Made by a program: the position numbers and the translations under genes. A stretch of DNA of 64,000 bases. Source: Sequoia sempervirens. Lineage: Eukaryota > Streptophyta > Pinopsida > Cupressales > Cupressaceae. A model generated the notes under the pieces. The model did no database searches, was not told where the DNA came from, and saw only the letters and a program-made list of their open reading frames with translations. Positions 11,310-24,407 of the stretch are shown here, piece by piece. Every line of letters begins with the position of its first letter. The first letter of the stretch is position 1. The stretch spans positions 154,987,797 through 155,051,796 of the forward strand of contig VDFB02047230.1 of the NCBI GenBank assembly GCA_007258455.2. The letters run 5' to 3'.

Positions 11310-14300
11310 AGCTTAATTAAATAATTTAAGGTGAATTTTGTTGATCAAAATTCCCAGTGTTTCTTGCTCCATATTTTTTAACTCAAATGTATTATGCTCC
11401 TTGCATTGAATTATTTTGAATGAGCCTTCCCAAAGGATATCAAACTCCTTATGCTAACCTGGCTTCACAACCCTTTCATTAAATTTTAGCACTAAGTCCC
11501 TGCACTTTAGACCTTGGTTGGACACTTTCTTGTCAAACCACCGTTTAACTACCTATTGGTGGTTAGTCATGGCTACTAGGGAATTTTCCCTCTTTTCTTG
11601 CACTTCCAGCAACTCATCCAGCCAAACCTCTATGGCACCATTTTTCTATACCTTGAGGGATTTTAGCAATTGCAATGCCGAAATCTCCATGGAGATAGGC
11701 AATAGCGCCTTTTTTCCATATACTAGCTCATATGGCAAAGTCTTGAGGACTTGCTCAAGGGTTATGTGGTTTTCCCATAGTGTTGCCAAAATATTTTTAT
11801 GCCATTCTTTTTGGTGCTCCAACCTAATCCTTTTGAGGAGTTAGACTATATTCTTGTTTGTTGACTCGGTCAGGCTGTTCCCCTGCGGGTAGTAGTTTGA
11901 TGATGTTTTTAGGAATATATGCCATGCACAAGTGCGAACTGACATACCTTAGAGCCTAGGAAAGCTTTGGTGTTTTCTAAAATGATGGTTTTGGGTGAGC
12001 CAAATCTCATCACCAGTACCTTGAGGAAGTCCATTATCTCTTCCTCCATCACATTCTTTAGGGGCACTACTTCGGTCCACCTGGTGAAGTAGTCAGTGGT
12101 CGTTAAGATCCACTTGTGTCTAGTGCTAGAGGTGGGATTGATCATTTCGATGAAGTCAAGGCTCCATTGTGCAAAAAACTCATCCACCATTAACAAATTG
12201 AGAGGCATCATGAAATTTTTTCTTCTTCTTGTGAAGAACTGGCATTCCTTGCAAGCTTTGACCAATGAGTATGAGTCATTGAACAATGTCGGCCAAAATT
12301 ACCTTGCGAACATAATTTTGATGGCGGTAGTCTTTGCAGAGAAGTGTCTGCTTGCAGCGCTACTGTGGAAAGTGTTGAGGATTCTTTTTGCTTGCTCTAT
12401 GGTGACACACCGCAATAGGACGCCATTGAAGTTACTTTTGAAAAGGACCCCCTCGATGAGCACATATCTGTTGTTTTGCAACCAGTAGAATCTCCTCTTC
12501 TGAGAAGGAAGGCCTAGCGGATATTTTCCTGTGTACATAAATCTCACTCTATCTACTAGCTAGCAACCTTCAGACTCATATTCGTTTGTCAGAACTAGTT
12601 CTGATTGCTCTTCTTTGATGGTCATTTCTTCATCGTGTTCAAGATATTCACATAGTCCTCTTCCTCGAACAATATTTGTAGGCTTGACTTTGATGTCATA
12701 TTCGAGGATCTTGGTAATCCAATTGGCTCTTTTCTCGGTGATTTCTCCTTCCATGATGTATTTGCACACATTGGAATGCACAACATAAACAATCACCTTA
12801 TTGCAAGATATTAGGTGGCGGAACTTCTTGAGTCCCTTTACTATTGTGAACACTTGCCTCTCGATGAAGTTGTATTTCATCTCATATTCTTTTAGGGTCT
12901 GGGAGTGAAATGCTATTGGGTGTTCTCCCTTGCCCTCATCATCTTTCTAAGTTAAGATAGTAGCAATGCTTGACTTGTTATTGAATACATACATTATGAA
13001 GTCCTTCGATAAGTTTGGGTTGACCAGCACAAGAGCTAAGGAAATAGCATCCCTGACTTTCTCAAAGGCTTCTCTAGCTTCTTTTGTCAATTTGAATGTT
13101 TGATCCTTTTTCAGCATCAGGGTTGTTAGCCTAATTATTCTTGAAAAATCATAAATAAATTTTCAAACAAAATTTACCTTTCCCAAGAAGGATTGGACGC
13201 CTTTCTTGTTGACAGGAATGGGAAGCTCTTTGATTGTTTTCACCCACTCAGGATCAATTGAAATTCCCTCTTTGGACACTACGTTTCCCAATAACTTGCC
13301 TTGTGATACTCTGAAGACACATTTTTTTGAGTTTAAGAATACCCTGTACTCATGGAATTTCTTCAAAAACCATCTCTAGGTGGTCAAAATGATCATCCTT
13401 GGACTTGGAGAACATTGTAAAATCATCCAAATAGATTAGGATAATCATTTTGATCAACTCATTGAAAGCGATATCCATTTCCCGCTAGAAGGTGGCTTCT
13501 ACATTTGAGAGGTCGAAAGGCATCTTAGCATATGCGAACATTCCCCACTTGGTAGTGAATGTTGTTTTGTGTTGGTCCTCCTATTTGACCCAGATCTGGT
13601 TGTAACCAAAGAATCCATCTAGCAGGGAAAATATCTCTGATCCTACCACTTTCTGCAGGATTGATTCCATAGAAGGTAGCGGGTAGTGATCTATTAGGGA
13701 TGCTCTGTTCATGTCCCAAAAGTTCACACATAAGTGGATATCTCCATTCTTCTTTCGAACTAGGACCAAGTTGGATACCCACGTCCTATGCTTGATTGAG
13801 AAAACAATCTGCAAGTGGATTAACTTTTTATCTCTTGCACCATTAGCACTTCAATCTTGGGATTCACTAGCCTCTATTTTTGACGGATTGGCTTTGCGCC
13901 TTCTACCAGATCTATTGTATGTTGGATGATATCTAGATCATATCCCCTGAGGTCATCATATGACTAGGACACCATTCCTTCATACTTTTCATAGAAGTCG
14001 ATGAGCCTTTCTTTATCATGGTGCAAGACATCTTTCCTGACTTTGAGTTTTCTCCCATCTTCGACTTGAAGATTCGCATAGTCACTTTTTTCCACTACAA
14101 AATTCCTCTTGTCGTTCCTTGCATCATCATAGTTGAATATGTTTTTGAGAGTGACCAATCCTTTCAAAATCTTGTTGGACTTCAACTGGATGATTTGACC
14201 ATCATAGGCCTTGACGATCTTCGATTGGAGCTAGTTGGAAAATTCTCCTAACTCTTGGATGAATGAAGCAATGTTTTCATCACTTTTGAACACTTTCCAG

Positions 14301-15030
14301 CTTTGATCATTATCTGGGATTTCCAGTTGGACTATCACTCATATGGAGTGTTTGTTGTGAATGAGGTCAAAGGTAGGGTCAAACTGGGATCTGATTGTTG
14401 CCATGCTATCTGCATTTGTATTTTATTCTTTGGGCACCATTTCAATGGTGAAGGATTCAAATCCCTCAATTAGGTCCAAAAATTGGTGTCTATAAGATCG
14501 CATGTGAATATTCTTGGCTGCAGAAATTCCCTAGACCTGATTGACTACTAGTTTAGAATCTTTGAACACCACTAGTTTTTTGATGCCCATTCGCTCTGCA
14601 AGGCTTAAACCTTGCACTAGTCCTTCATATTTAGCTTCATTTTTTGAACAAGTGAACTGGAAGCAGAAAGACCTCAATGTATTTTCATTTTGTGGGGATA
14701 TCAAACATATCTTGACTCTTGCGCCTACCTTGCATCTTGCTCCATCAAAGTGCAGTGTCCATAGCTCTGAAGCTTTATCACTTTTAGGTTCTTTGACGAC
14801 CTTTGGGAATACTTGATCTTCATCGTAGATGACATAGGTTCCCAACCCAGTAGCATGGTAGTTTCTAAAAGGATCAATATCTATATGTTCACTTAAGAGA
14901 GCATCTTCCTGATCAGTCCGATCTCCGGTCACTTTTTCATCTTCTAGCATCTCACTACAATACATTTCTTGCTTGGTGATAGAGGTATGAGTAGCCTCAA
15001 AGTTGATCATGGCTTCATTAGCCACATGTT
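11310..15030 (-). pseudogene. Ty3/gypsy pol with second RNase H placed before RT (Tat-like)
   Basis: Read on the minus strand, the order is: an extra RNase H (about 14800-14380; LHFDGA, then NEAKYEGLVQGL and FKDSKLVVNQV), a linker, reverse transcriptase (about 13860-13150; NLVLVRKKNGDIHLCVNF, YNQI, then YLDD near 13425), the normal RNase H (12950-12560, degenerate) and integrase (12547-11310). The integrase shows a zinc-binding start, a core with WSLDFIEMI, and a C-terminal GPF-like WEGSFKI near 11405. The second core Asp, usually in a DN pair, reads as ILEN, so the enzyme is dead. Stops and shifts break the frame throughout. Gag and protease were not found upstream. The second RNase H is the mark of the Tat lineage. 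Confidence 0.85.
14380..14800 (-). pseudogene. Extra (archaeal-type) RNase H domain upstream of RT
   Basis: The conserved run LHFDGA gives the first catalytic Asp. CSKNEAKYEGLVQGL supplies the Glu helix, although the usual TNNEAEYE reads SKNEAKYE. VVFKDSKLVVNQV carries the third acidic position, then IEMVPKE...NADSMA matches the C-terminal part. This RNase H sits about 500 bp before the RT on the coding strand, with a linker containing YDDLRGYDLDIIQH between them. In the second gypsy element of this window the corresponding domain lies after RT and the normal RNase H. Confidence 0.75.
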
Positions 15031-15099
15031 CTTAATGCAGAGCTTCAGAGACTATCTTCATTTTTGCACCATGCTTGGTTCTGAGGATCATGTGTGACC

Positions 15100-15500
15100 A
15101 ATCCAAGGACATGTATCAATTTATTTGATTTATTAAATCTCCTATTTTCTCTCAACAAGGCATCAAGTTGGAATATTCTTCAAATTTGAATTCTCCCCCC
15201 CATATGTCTTATCCTTCAACTTGGAATTTATGACTCTTACAAGTTCTTTTTCTTGAGCCAAGTGGCAATAACTCCTCTTCCACATCTCCCTCCACAAGCC
15301 AATTTTCAAATTTCAAATATCCACCTAATAGCATTTATGTGCACATTCATCAAAATGTGCTCCACCTCTCTCCATTCACATGTTGACAAGTGGCATTTTG
15401 CTATTGGTTGATGTTTTGTCCCACATTCATCCTTTTTTTCTCATTCCTCCATCCTTCTCTCCTATAAATGGAGAGCTCTTTTACTAATTTGGGATCCACA
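15100..15500 (+). promoter_or_regulatory. Possible LTR promoter with TATA box
   Basis: The plus strand has 'ctcctataaatggagagctc' (TATA at 15463-15470), preceded by CT-rich sequence. This is a layout common in plant LTR promoters, and no gene follows it closely. It may be part of a solo LTR or the LTR of an element with lost internal sequence. The ends were not found, so this is a weak call. Confidence 0.25.
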
Positions 15501-15509
15501 ATCTTATGC

Positions 15510-16380
15510 ATTTTGAATCCATAACTCATAGCATCTTCAAGGCACACATTTCATCTATCATCCAAGAGCTTATAAAGGATTGGGAAAGGGCTACCTTCCA
15601 CATCAAAGTAGCACCAATCCAATATGGGATAAGGGTTTGGAATGCTTCATATGCTCTATTTAGTTGTTTTGGTTTTTTTTTTTTTTTATCTTATTTGCGT
15701 ATGTGACACGGATCAAGTATTTCATAGGGATGCTATATTTGATTTGCTTAATTTAATTAACAATACTAATTTTTGTTTGTTTTTTAGCAAAGTGTAGAAA
15801 AGGCATCTACAACATGCACATTGAAGTTTGTAACTCAATCATGTCAAGGTGACAATGAATTTTCACATGCAACTTGGTGAATAAACACAACTTATAGAAT
15901 AATGACTTGATGACACATGTCAATTTAGTGAGCACAAAAGCTTGAAATTATTTTAGGATAAAAATGAGGATAACAATTGCAACAAAATATGGCCCTAGAA
16001 TGAGCTTTAATACTAGATGTTATGGTCCTCCCTACATGACATTAGCCAAATAAAAAAAATATAAAAAATATTCTTTAAAAATGAAAACACAAATATATGT
16101 AGCATTGAAATAAAAGAATCATATTACAATATATCATTGGCTTCTTCAAGGGGGTAGCCTCTTGGAGCAATGTTCAATACAATATAATTCACAGATAACC
16201 CATTATACTACCAAAACCTTTATTTATACTAATTTTACTACTTATCAATTATGTGGGATAAAGAAATTTAACAAAAGGGATTACTTACACAACATATGTT
16301 TTTGATGTTTTTATTAATAAAGCTTAATATAAAATCAATTAATCAAAAATATATAGTTAGGGCCACATGTCCTAACACTA
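15510..16380. other. Gene-free AT-rich stretch
   Basis: No domain is readable here. Both strands show only short frames without family resemblance. Confidence 0.3.
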
Positions 16381-16389
16381 ATCCTAGAT

Positions 16390-16897
16390 GAGATCATTGG
16401 GATGCAATTAAGAGTTCCTTTATTATTTTGTGGGGTACTTTTGAGTACTTTTTTTTTTATCATAGTGATTTAATGCAGATTTACATTAAGTGGTTATTTA
16501 TTGGTTCTTGGATTCAAAATGAGGAAGAGATCTCAACAATAAGATTGGTGGTGATATTTTTTAGATGGGTAAGTGATAGGTTTTGGTCTCATTATTTTCT
16601 ATATAAATTGAGTACATGAAAACTACTTGTACATATAAGGAGGCCATTTGGCTCAAGAAAATGTATTTAGATATGGACCTAATTCAAGGAGCTATTAGGG
16701 TTATTTTTGATAGTCAGAGTGTCACATGTCTAAAAAAGAACCTAACCTCTCATGCAAGAATAAAGCAAATAGATATCCAATACCATTTTTTTCAAGACAT
16801 GGTAGAGGATGAGAGGGTGATATTTGAGAAATATGATCCTTTGCAAAATGTTATAAATACATTGACAAAACCAATCAATACAAATAAATTCAAGTAG
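16390..16897 (+). pseudogene. Ty1/copia RNase H, C-terminal fragment
   Basis: The frame at 16616-16897 reads KEAIWLKKMYLDMDLIQGA, then IFDSQSVTCLKKNLTSHAR, IDIQYHFFQDMVEDE and finally LTKPINTNKFK. This is the standard end of copia polyproteins: RNase H with the DSQSA-type motif and the final LTKP tail. The preceding 200 bp retain a damaged piece of the upstream KRKSTTGYVF region in shifted frames. The rest of the element (gag, integrase, RT) is missing to the left. It is a truncated remnant. Confidence 0.8.
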
Positions 16898-16899
16898 TG

Positions 16900-18940
16900 A
16901 AATAAATCTATGAACCTCTTGGCCCCTAACACAGTAATATCCCACAATAAAATTTAATACAAATCCAAAATTTATTAATTTTTACCAAACTTGAAATTGA
17001 GAAAATTAGGTAGACTAAATTTTGCATCAAAACACTCCAAACTAAAACTAAATATTATGCAACTGATGAAGAATGTTTTATTTAAGATTTGGCATGGTTT
17101 TACATCATATTTTATGTTAAATACATTAGGTAACAACAATAAACATCTTTTGCAAATTACATCTAGAGATCTTCAACTGGAAACTCAAATACACACTAAA
17201 AACTATAGCAAACTTAACACCAACTCTCCAAACTTCACACAAAAGTGTTCTATAGAAACAAAGCATGAAAATACAGTCCAACAAAAACAAAATCATAGCC
17301 TCCAAGCTTCCAATTGTTAATACAACCCAAAAAATCAAAACAAACCCAAACTATGCAAAGTACAACTATACTGCAATGCACAACTTGTTGAAATAAACTG
17401 CAACAACTCAAATCAGCACTATGGTAACCTTTGTGTGAGATTACACTATGATGAATCTTTGATTGTCATCCTTGGTTCATCTAGAAACCCTCAAACATCC
17501 CCTTTTTGAGTCTCCTTCTCCAAAGGTTTGACAACCTATGAAGAACAACAAATGCAACAACAACATTAATCTATGATAATTCCAAAAATGAATTCCAATT
17601 AATATTTTTATTCAAAATCATTGTAAGGAAGAATTTGGTTCCCAAAAGACTCCCACACCAAAAAGGAAAGTATTTTGGAACTTGCAATTAGTAATTTCCT
17701 TTTTTCTTTGTAAAAATCCTCTAGTGAACTTTCTACAGAAAGTGTTGATTTTATTGCAAGTAATCAAGTTTCAAAAAGGCAAGTAATAAAAATATTGGAA
17801 TCCTCCAATAATAAACACTCTCCTTGGAATATTTGACTTTTAATTTTAATTTATTCTCTTTCCAAAAAATATGATTTGAATAATTAAACCATAAATAAAA
17901 CATTAAATCCCAATTAATCTGGTAGGTCCTAATAACTATTCTGGATAACAAACTTACTAAAAATAGTAAGTTCTAATTTTAGAAGGGGGGAATGAAAAAT
18001 GCATAGTTGATATTTTTGATATTCCCTTTGCTATTGTAAGGTGTTTTACAAGTATGAGAATGAAAGGAAAGATGTCCGAGCCTTGCATTCAAGTTTTAAG
18101 AATGAAAAAAAATATATTTTAGCTATATATCACAAAAATATAATTTTTAGGGATCTAGAGGTTGATTTTGGCCCAAAATATTTATTAAAATAGGCCTTAA
18201 CTAGAGAAATCGAGTTATGATGATATGAACCTCTTTGAAATCTCTAATTTAAAAAATTAGGCTCAATCTATTTCTCAATCAAAAGTTATGACCTCTAGAA
18301 GTTGGGTCTCCCACATCTCAAATATAAGAGCATCTATGATGCATAAGAGAGTTTTAGGAGAGAGTTACACTTGTTCACCAACTTATGACACATGTTATAA
18401 AACATAATAAGGTATCTCTAAATGGATACAGTGCAACAAAAAATCACTCAAGTGGGTGAGTGGGTTATGACAAGCTTATAGTAAGTGTAATGAATATGAT
18501 ATTTTAACTCATAGACTCATCTCAAGATTTGGGCATTAAATTTTGATTAGAGATTTGGGTGCCACATTTTGGATTTTTTAGCTCATATTTTCCTAGTTAT
18601 CATTTGATGGTTCCATGTATTGCTTCTCCTATTTATTGGATTCTTGAGATGGATGTTTCATAGTGAATTTTGTAGGTGCTCTTATGTTACTAAAATTTCT
18701 CCATATCTCTTATTCATGATACTCCATAAAGCCTTAGACTCTAATAGTGTGTTATAGTCGTTTGGTTACTATTAATATTTAGGTGTCATATACCTTGTAA
18801 ATCATATGTCACTTTCTATGTTTCCAACATCCTTGGAAAGTGCCTCTAGGGGCTTAAAGTATTATTAAAAATTAATTTATATTATTTAATCCAACATACT
18901 ATTTGTAATACATTCATAAAAAGGAGGGGTTTATCAATAG
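16900..18940. other. Gene-free AT-rich stretch
   Basis: It follows the copia remnant and presumably includes its decayed 3' end, but no polypurine tract or LTR boundary could be placed. No coding similarity is evident. Confidence 0.35.
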
Positions 18941-18959
18941 TGATAAAGATGACTTCTAG

Positions 18960-19651
18960 AGACAAAACTAAATTAATTAAATTTCCACGTACAAGTTGAG
19001 TGCTTGGGAAAGAGTGAACGACTTAAGTTTTGAATGTGTTTTTTAGCATTCCCCAAGTTGGGCACTTAGGAGAGTGAGGATAAAGACCTTCCTCGATATC
19101 CTACTTTTATGATTACATTTAATATTCTAGGAGGAAATCTAGAGGAATAGGAAGAGGCATTTTGGGTGCCATCTTTAATGGTTTTTTCTTCTCATGTCTT
19201 TCAATAACTCTATAAATTAGTGCCTTGGATAGTGGTAAAGGTAGATAAAGAGAGAGTAATTGAATAAATAGGTTGAAGATATTTCAAGAATAAGATAGAG
19301 TTAGATCTGTTTGGAGATTATTCATAGATACACATGTGTTATGCAATTGGAGGCAAAGAGAATAGAAGTATGGTTATTTTGTAATCCCAATTGCAAAGTT
19401 AATACATGCTTTACCACTCTTCTTGGTGGATTTTTCCCCCACAAGAGTTTACTCATGTAAATATTATATTATGTGATGCAATAATGGTGCTTGCTAAATT
19501 TTCTATTTGCTAAATTAAATCCATTAAATAATTATTAAATATCTTCATGTTAATTCCAATATTAAGACCCTAATTTTAAATTTACATACAAGTTTCAAAT
19601 ATCCATATTGTAGTAGTCTAATCCTTGTATCTCAATAATTAGTATCATAGC
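18960..19651 (+). mobile_element. Copia-like LTR followed by initiator-Met primer site
   Basis: The plus strand holds a TATA-like 'ctataaatta' near 19210. About 200 bp later comes 'gtggatttttcccccacaag', a phrase typical of the R/U5 part of plant copia LTRs. The LTR would end at 'tctca' (19634). After five bases, 'tagtatcatagc' (19640-19651) matches the plant initiator-methionine primer site TGGTATCAGAGC at 10 of 12 positions. The two differences are G-to-A and G-to-T changes. The left boundary is uncertain, and no gag is readable after it. Confidence 0.5.
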
Positions 19652-20160
19652 TTAATAATGAAGCTTTGATGTTAAATAATTAGATTAGAGATTGAAATTT
19701 CTCAACATATGGAACTAGAGCTAGATTACTCATAATGTTTGTTTATCATATTTACTCATAATGTCTACATGTTAATTAAACTCTTCAATGTTGAACTATA
19801 ACTAGAATAATTGTTACTGCCACAATCACTACTTTCAATGTCACTCTCATTGTCACTTGAACTACTAGAACAAATTCCATCAGTATTATTCTGCTCTTCT
19901 AATTGGTACTTGGACCTAGAGATTCATGTAGATGGTCATGCATTTCATTGACAATATTCATGTATCCTATGTTGGAGTCAAATGCATCTGCTACTCATTA
20001 ATTGGATGTCTAGCTTCTTTTGACATTGGTGATGTGTTTGTAAATGGAGACTCATTGGGCTGAAATTCAAATGAGATTTGATTAGAATCTATAAGGATGA
20101 TAGAAAGGTTGAGAAATTTATTTTCACAAGTTTCGCTATCATTTGAAATTTCCAAATACT

Positions 20161-20347
20161 TTCTAACAAACCCATTATGCACAATCCTACAATCATTGTA
20201 GTTCTTGAGTAAACATCTTTTTGAGGAGTTTTCTCAAACATTTCACATGCATTATTTGTGCTCTAGCATTTTGCATACATGTCTACTAGGGAAGTTGTAG
20301 CTACAATACATGATAAATCATTTTCAATTACATATTTTTGGTTTTCC
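20161..20347 (-). pseudogene. PPR (PLS-class) repeat fragment
   Basis: The minus-strand frame contains ATTSLVDMYAKC, a stop, then NNACEMFEKTPQKDVYS and TMIVGL. This is the hallmark of plant pentatricopeptide-repeat proteins of the PLS class (LVDMYAKCG...A..VF..MP.RDV.SW..MI), which bind organelle RNA for editing or processing. Only about one and a half repeats remain, with an in-frame TAG at the usual Gly. A weak serine/aspartate-rich text follows at lower coordinates. It is probably a broken copy of a large gene family. Confidence 0.55.
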
Positions 20348-20599
20348 ATACCCTCTTAAAATTGTCATTTTTGTAGAGGCCATGAAGTTACATAGCATAA
20401 TTCATGAAATATGAATTTATACCTTGCATCTCTACCTCTGCATGTCACATACATTCAAAATTGATAAATTACAACTCTATTAGATGTCATTACTCTATTC
20501 CAAAATGCCCAATCATGGAGGATTTATGCCAAGAACATGGAATTCATAATCTACACCTAAAAATTACATGTTTGTGAACTATTTTGAAGTATTATTAAT

Positions 20600-22170
20600 T
20601 TTAGGTCTCAAAATCATTGCTCCACTTCTTAGAGCCAAATATCACTCACAAGGCCAGGGTTTTCATCATGAAAGTTAAATCAACTCATCAACAAAATAAT
20701 GTAGGACTCTGAACTGAATCTACGAGAGTGGGTTATCTCTCTTGTATATTGAACTCAACTTAGACTTAGGAGGGTGTTCCTAGGGGTATGCCTCAACAGG
20801 TATTAAGCTCACACAAAATATATAATCACCAAACATCTGCAACCAAACCCAAATACATTCTTAACCCAAAACATTGTTACTAGGTCAAGAAAATTGGTTA
20901 CATATAACCCTTATATAGTTGATAGTGTTGTGCAATCACAACCTTCATGAGTTTAATTCATTTTATAGCTCTCTTAATGTTAAACCCTAATTATATTACA
21001 AGGTAATGAATTCACAAAACTAATTACTAATAAAATACATATTAATGATTTTGTTTTGATGTGTGATTGAAACAAATACAAGGAGACCGATGTCTAGATC
21101 CTATAGTAGCAAAGTTGCAAATGACAAGGAGAAATCACAATGAGAATTAAAAAATACACTTGATCTATGCATAAAAATGCATCCACGTATATCATTGTTA
21201 GTTTCATCTACTTAGTTAGACATCAATGAACTATTCAAACTCATACGAAAAACACAAAAAGAGTCATCACAAGACATTCAACAAGATGAGAATTATGTCA
21301 TATTCCTCTTAAGTGTTTACAATCATGGTATCAAATGTGCTAAATATTTTTATTTATAGATAGTACATTTTTTAGTTTTTCAACACATCAATGGAGATAT
21401 AGAATTAGGCAATGATATATTAACCTTTTTCTAGTGATCTAACACTATCTCTATCTCTCTACAACTACTTTGAAAATGATTTTTTGCATATTTCCCCCCT
21501 CTGGAGATGTTCTTATATTCTTCTTTGTCTCCCAACATTGTCCAATAATTAAATGAGGAAGAAAACCAAGTAAAATACTCTACTCGTGGAACCCTAAGTC
21601 TCACCACTATAGCAACACCTAAATCCATGGTGGAGGTTGAATTGCACAAAGAATGGGAAATGCAAATTGAAAGAGCATGACTATATTTAATTTGGGTGGT
21701 TGGGTGGATAATTCATAGTAATAGAGGTAGTTGAAATTAAAATTGGCATCACTCATTTAGCAGCCCAACACACTGAAATAAAACTATGTGGGTTTTATTT
21801 TACTTTCATTGATGCATTCACACCTATCAAAAACTATTGAATGTGTGCATACATGCTAGTTTTCCTTGTCAGCGGTATCATCTCCAATGAGAACCCATTG
21901 TCACCTTCACCTCCAATAGAAAACTCTACCACCATCCCACACACTTCCCTTCATCAAGGGTTCCATGGGAATTGGAAACCAAAGGCTATCGGTTTTTATG
22001 GAATCTCTGATCACTTTTTCTCTTTCACCAAAGGGAAACAAACTATCAAAGGTTTCATAAGAACCAAAAACCATTAGTTCCTAGTGCCTATGAAATCTTT
22101 GATCACTCTATACTTAACCAATTTTTTATTTTTGATCTTTCTTAATTGACTAATGTACAACGAAGAGAAC
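20600..22170. repeat. Long direct repeat B, left copy (possible LTR)
   Basis: This copy matches 24408-26320 in the same orientation. Similarity runs from 'aggtctcaaaatcattgctccac' to the words near 'gaacacaaccaagagta'. Two direct copies 2.2 kb apart with unrelated sequence between them fit a pair of LTRs, probably on the minus strand. No convincing TG...CA ends or polypurine tract were found. This left copy lacks the miniature element at 24633-24965, so it gives the empty site. Confidence 0.7.
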
Positions 22171-22179
22171 ACAACCAAG

Positions 22180-24400
22180 AGTAAAATACAAATAATGAAC
22201 CCTAAGCAAACACCGTGTATTTGTTGTTGACCAAGGATCACACTTTATAGGTACACAAACAAGAGGGACTCACGAAAAAAGGACAATGGATAATTGAGTC
22301 CCAACAATGGATCTGGTTGGGGATGTGTGCCTCATGTAGGAATAGTGAGAATGTAGAATCTATAGACATACCAAAATGGAAAGACAAGAGATTGAGACAG
22401 ACTCATAAAAGATAATAAAATTATACACATGAAAACACATGGACAAGAAAAGATGGTTGTGGCTCAAAATTTTAACATAATGTAGGCCACCCTACAAAAA
22501 ATGGATGGAACCACTTTACTAAATAAAAAAAGGCTTGAAAGAAGACCCAAATCATATTGAAACTGCACTAATCACCCATTGCCAAAAGTAGATGATATCT
22601 TTTCCACTCATGCACTTAAAAATTTATAATCTAGGTATCATTATGATAGGAATGAAGTTGATGATGACTTGGATGTGATAGCTACAAAAAGTAAGAGCCA
22701 CCATCATCTTCACCCACATGGAAACATTCAATTTCAAACTCTTGGAGAGCACTATGAATGCTTAAATCTACACACAACTCTACATGAACAAAAATATATT
22801 CATGATAAAAAACCTCAAGTGTGCCCTACCCAATTGGAACCTCAACCTAGGCCATGAAAAATGATTTCTCAAATTCATGCAACCTAGATGTACCAAAAAT
22901 ATTGATGCACTCTTCCATAATTGAATAAAAAACTTGACTCAAATACAACTCAATATCATCAGCATGAAAATTAGAAATTTGAGGCACCTCTTGTGAAGAC
23001 TTATCATCTTCAAATTTCCTCTTTGTTTCATATCCTTGACTACAATATGTTGCAAGAATATTGCTATTAAGAAAACAATCAATAATTTGTTTTACATCCT
23101 CACCTTGTGAACCAACAATTTGATCTACTTGAGAACCCATAACATAAAAAATTTATATGTTCAACCAAGGAGCTCAAAAAGGTGTCCTCAATACAATCCA
23201 CTTCAAAAATATATATTTGTTCCAAGCCAAGCTCTAAAAAAATTCTATGTCAAAATCTTCATGGCTAGAAGCAACCAAATCACACACACCCTTGCAATCC
23301 TTTTCCTCATTTTCCAAAGTGAGTGTGCAAGCCTCATCACTAGTAAGTTTGATAAAACAAGGAAGGACATAAAATGAAAAACATAATTGATGCACCTCAA
23401 ATTCCTTAACCAGATCCTCAAGTATAATGTCGTTGTTGTACATTGGAGCTGAACCAACAACCTAATCACCAGGAACAACCATATTACCATAAAAAATGGG
23501 AGGAAAATTATCAAGATTTGATTAACATAATAGGACCAAGTAAGTAAAATTTTTAAATTCTTTGACTTTTACTCAAGGGGTAGTGAACTTCCACCAAGAT
23601 AGAATTCCTCACAATACATGTCTATATTCTCAGTAAATTAGGTTTTCAATCACTTGGGAGACTATTAATAACAACAATAAACCTACTATTGAAATCATGA
23701 ACTAATTCTCCACCCTATATTATGAGAAACTCCAAATTTTGATAGGAAGGGGTAGGGTCATGTGAATCCAATTCACTAAAATCAGCAATGAAATCAACAT
23801 GTTTATCATTGCAAGTTACTATGGTAAAGAGTTGGGCCTTTGGGGATGTAAGTCAATCAATGGACTACTTTCCATCATCAGGAAGCATGCAAACATGACT
23901 TATTAAATCTTCAAGCTCCTAAATAGATGGGTTAGAGGAATTGAGTAATAGGCCCATTCAAACTTTTTTTACTTGCATAGCCAATTGTACACTCAGATGA
24001 GACATCATCAAAGTGATCAAATTGATCCAAAATCTCAATGTGCTAAATATGTTGAAATAAGATTGAACTCCTTCCATAAAGGTCCATGCATATTAAAAAA
24101 ATTATTCCAAGAGAGAAATGGAATAACAACATTGTGTACCTTGACCAGTTGTTACACTAGAATGAAGGGAAATTTGTAGCATCACTATCAAGAATAGGTT
24201 AGCAACATAACATCAAATTCAATATAGCAAAGTAATCACCTCATAAAATGAGGAAATTATTAGAGAAAAAACATCACCAAGGTAGAAAATTTTGGGCCTT
24301 CTTACCAACAAAATCATCAAATTAATATCACCCATTAGCCATCTTCTTAAGTTGGAAACCCACCAACTTATGCCAACAAGTCTATCCTTGACAATGGTAC
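22180..24400 (-). other. Interval between direct repeats B, weak minus-strand coding remains
   Basis: Minus-strand frames at 23443-23234 and 23140-22847 read acidic text such as IILEDLVKEF, LTLENEEKDC and DDIELYLSQVF that could continue one into the other through short breaks. I do not recognise the family. If repeats B are LTRs, this would be the internal region of a non-autonomous or badly decayed retroelement. No reverse transcriptase or integrase motif is present. Confidence 0.35.
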
Positions 24401-24407
24401 CATTTTT

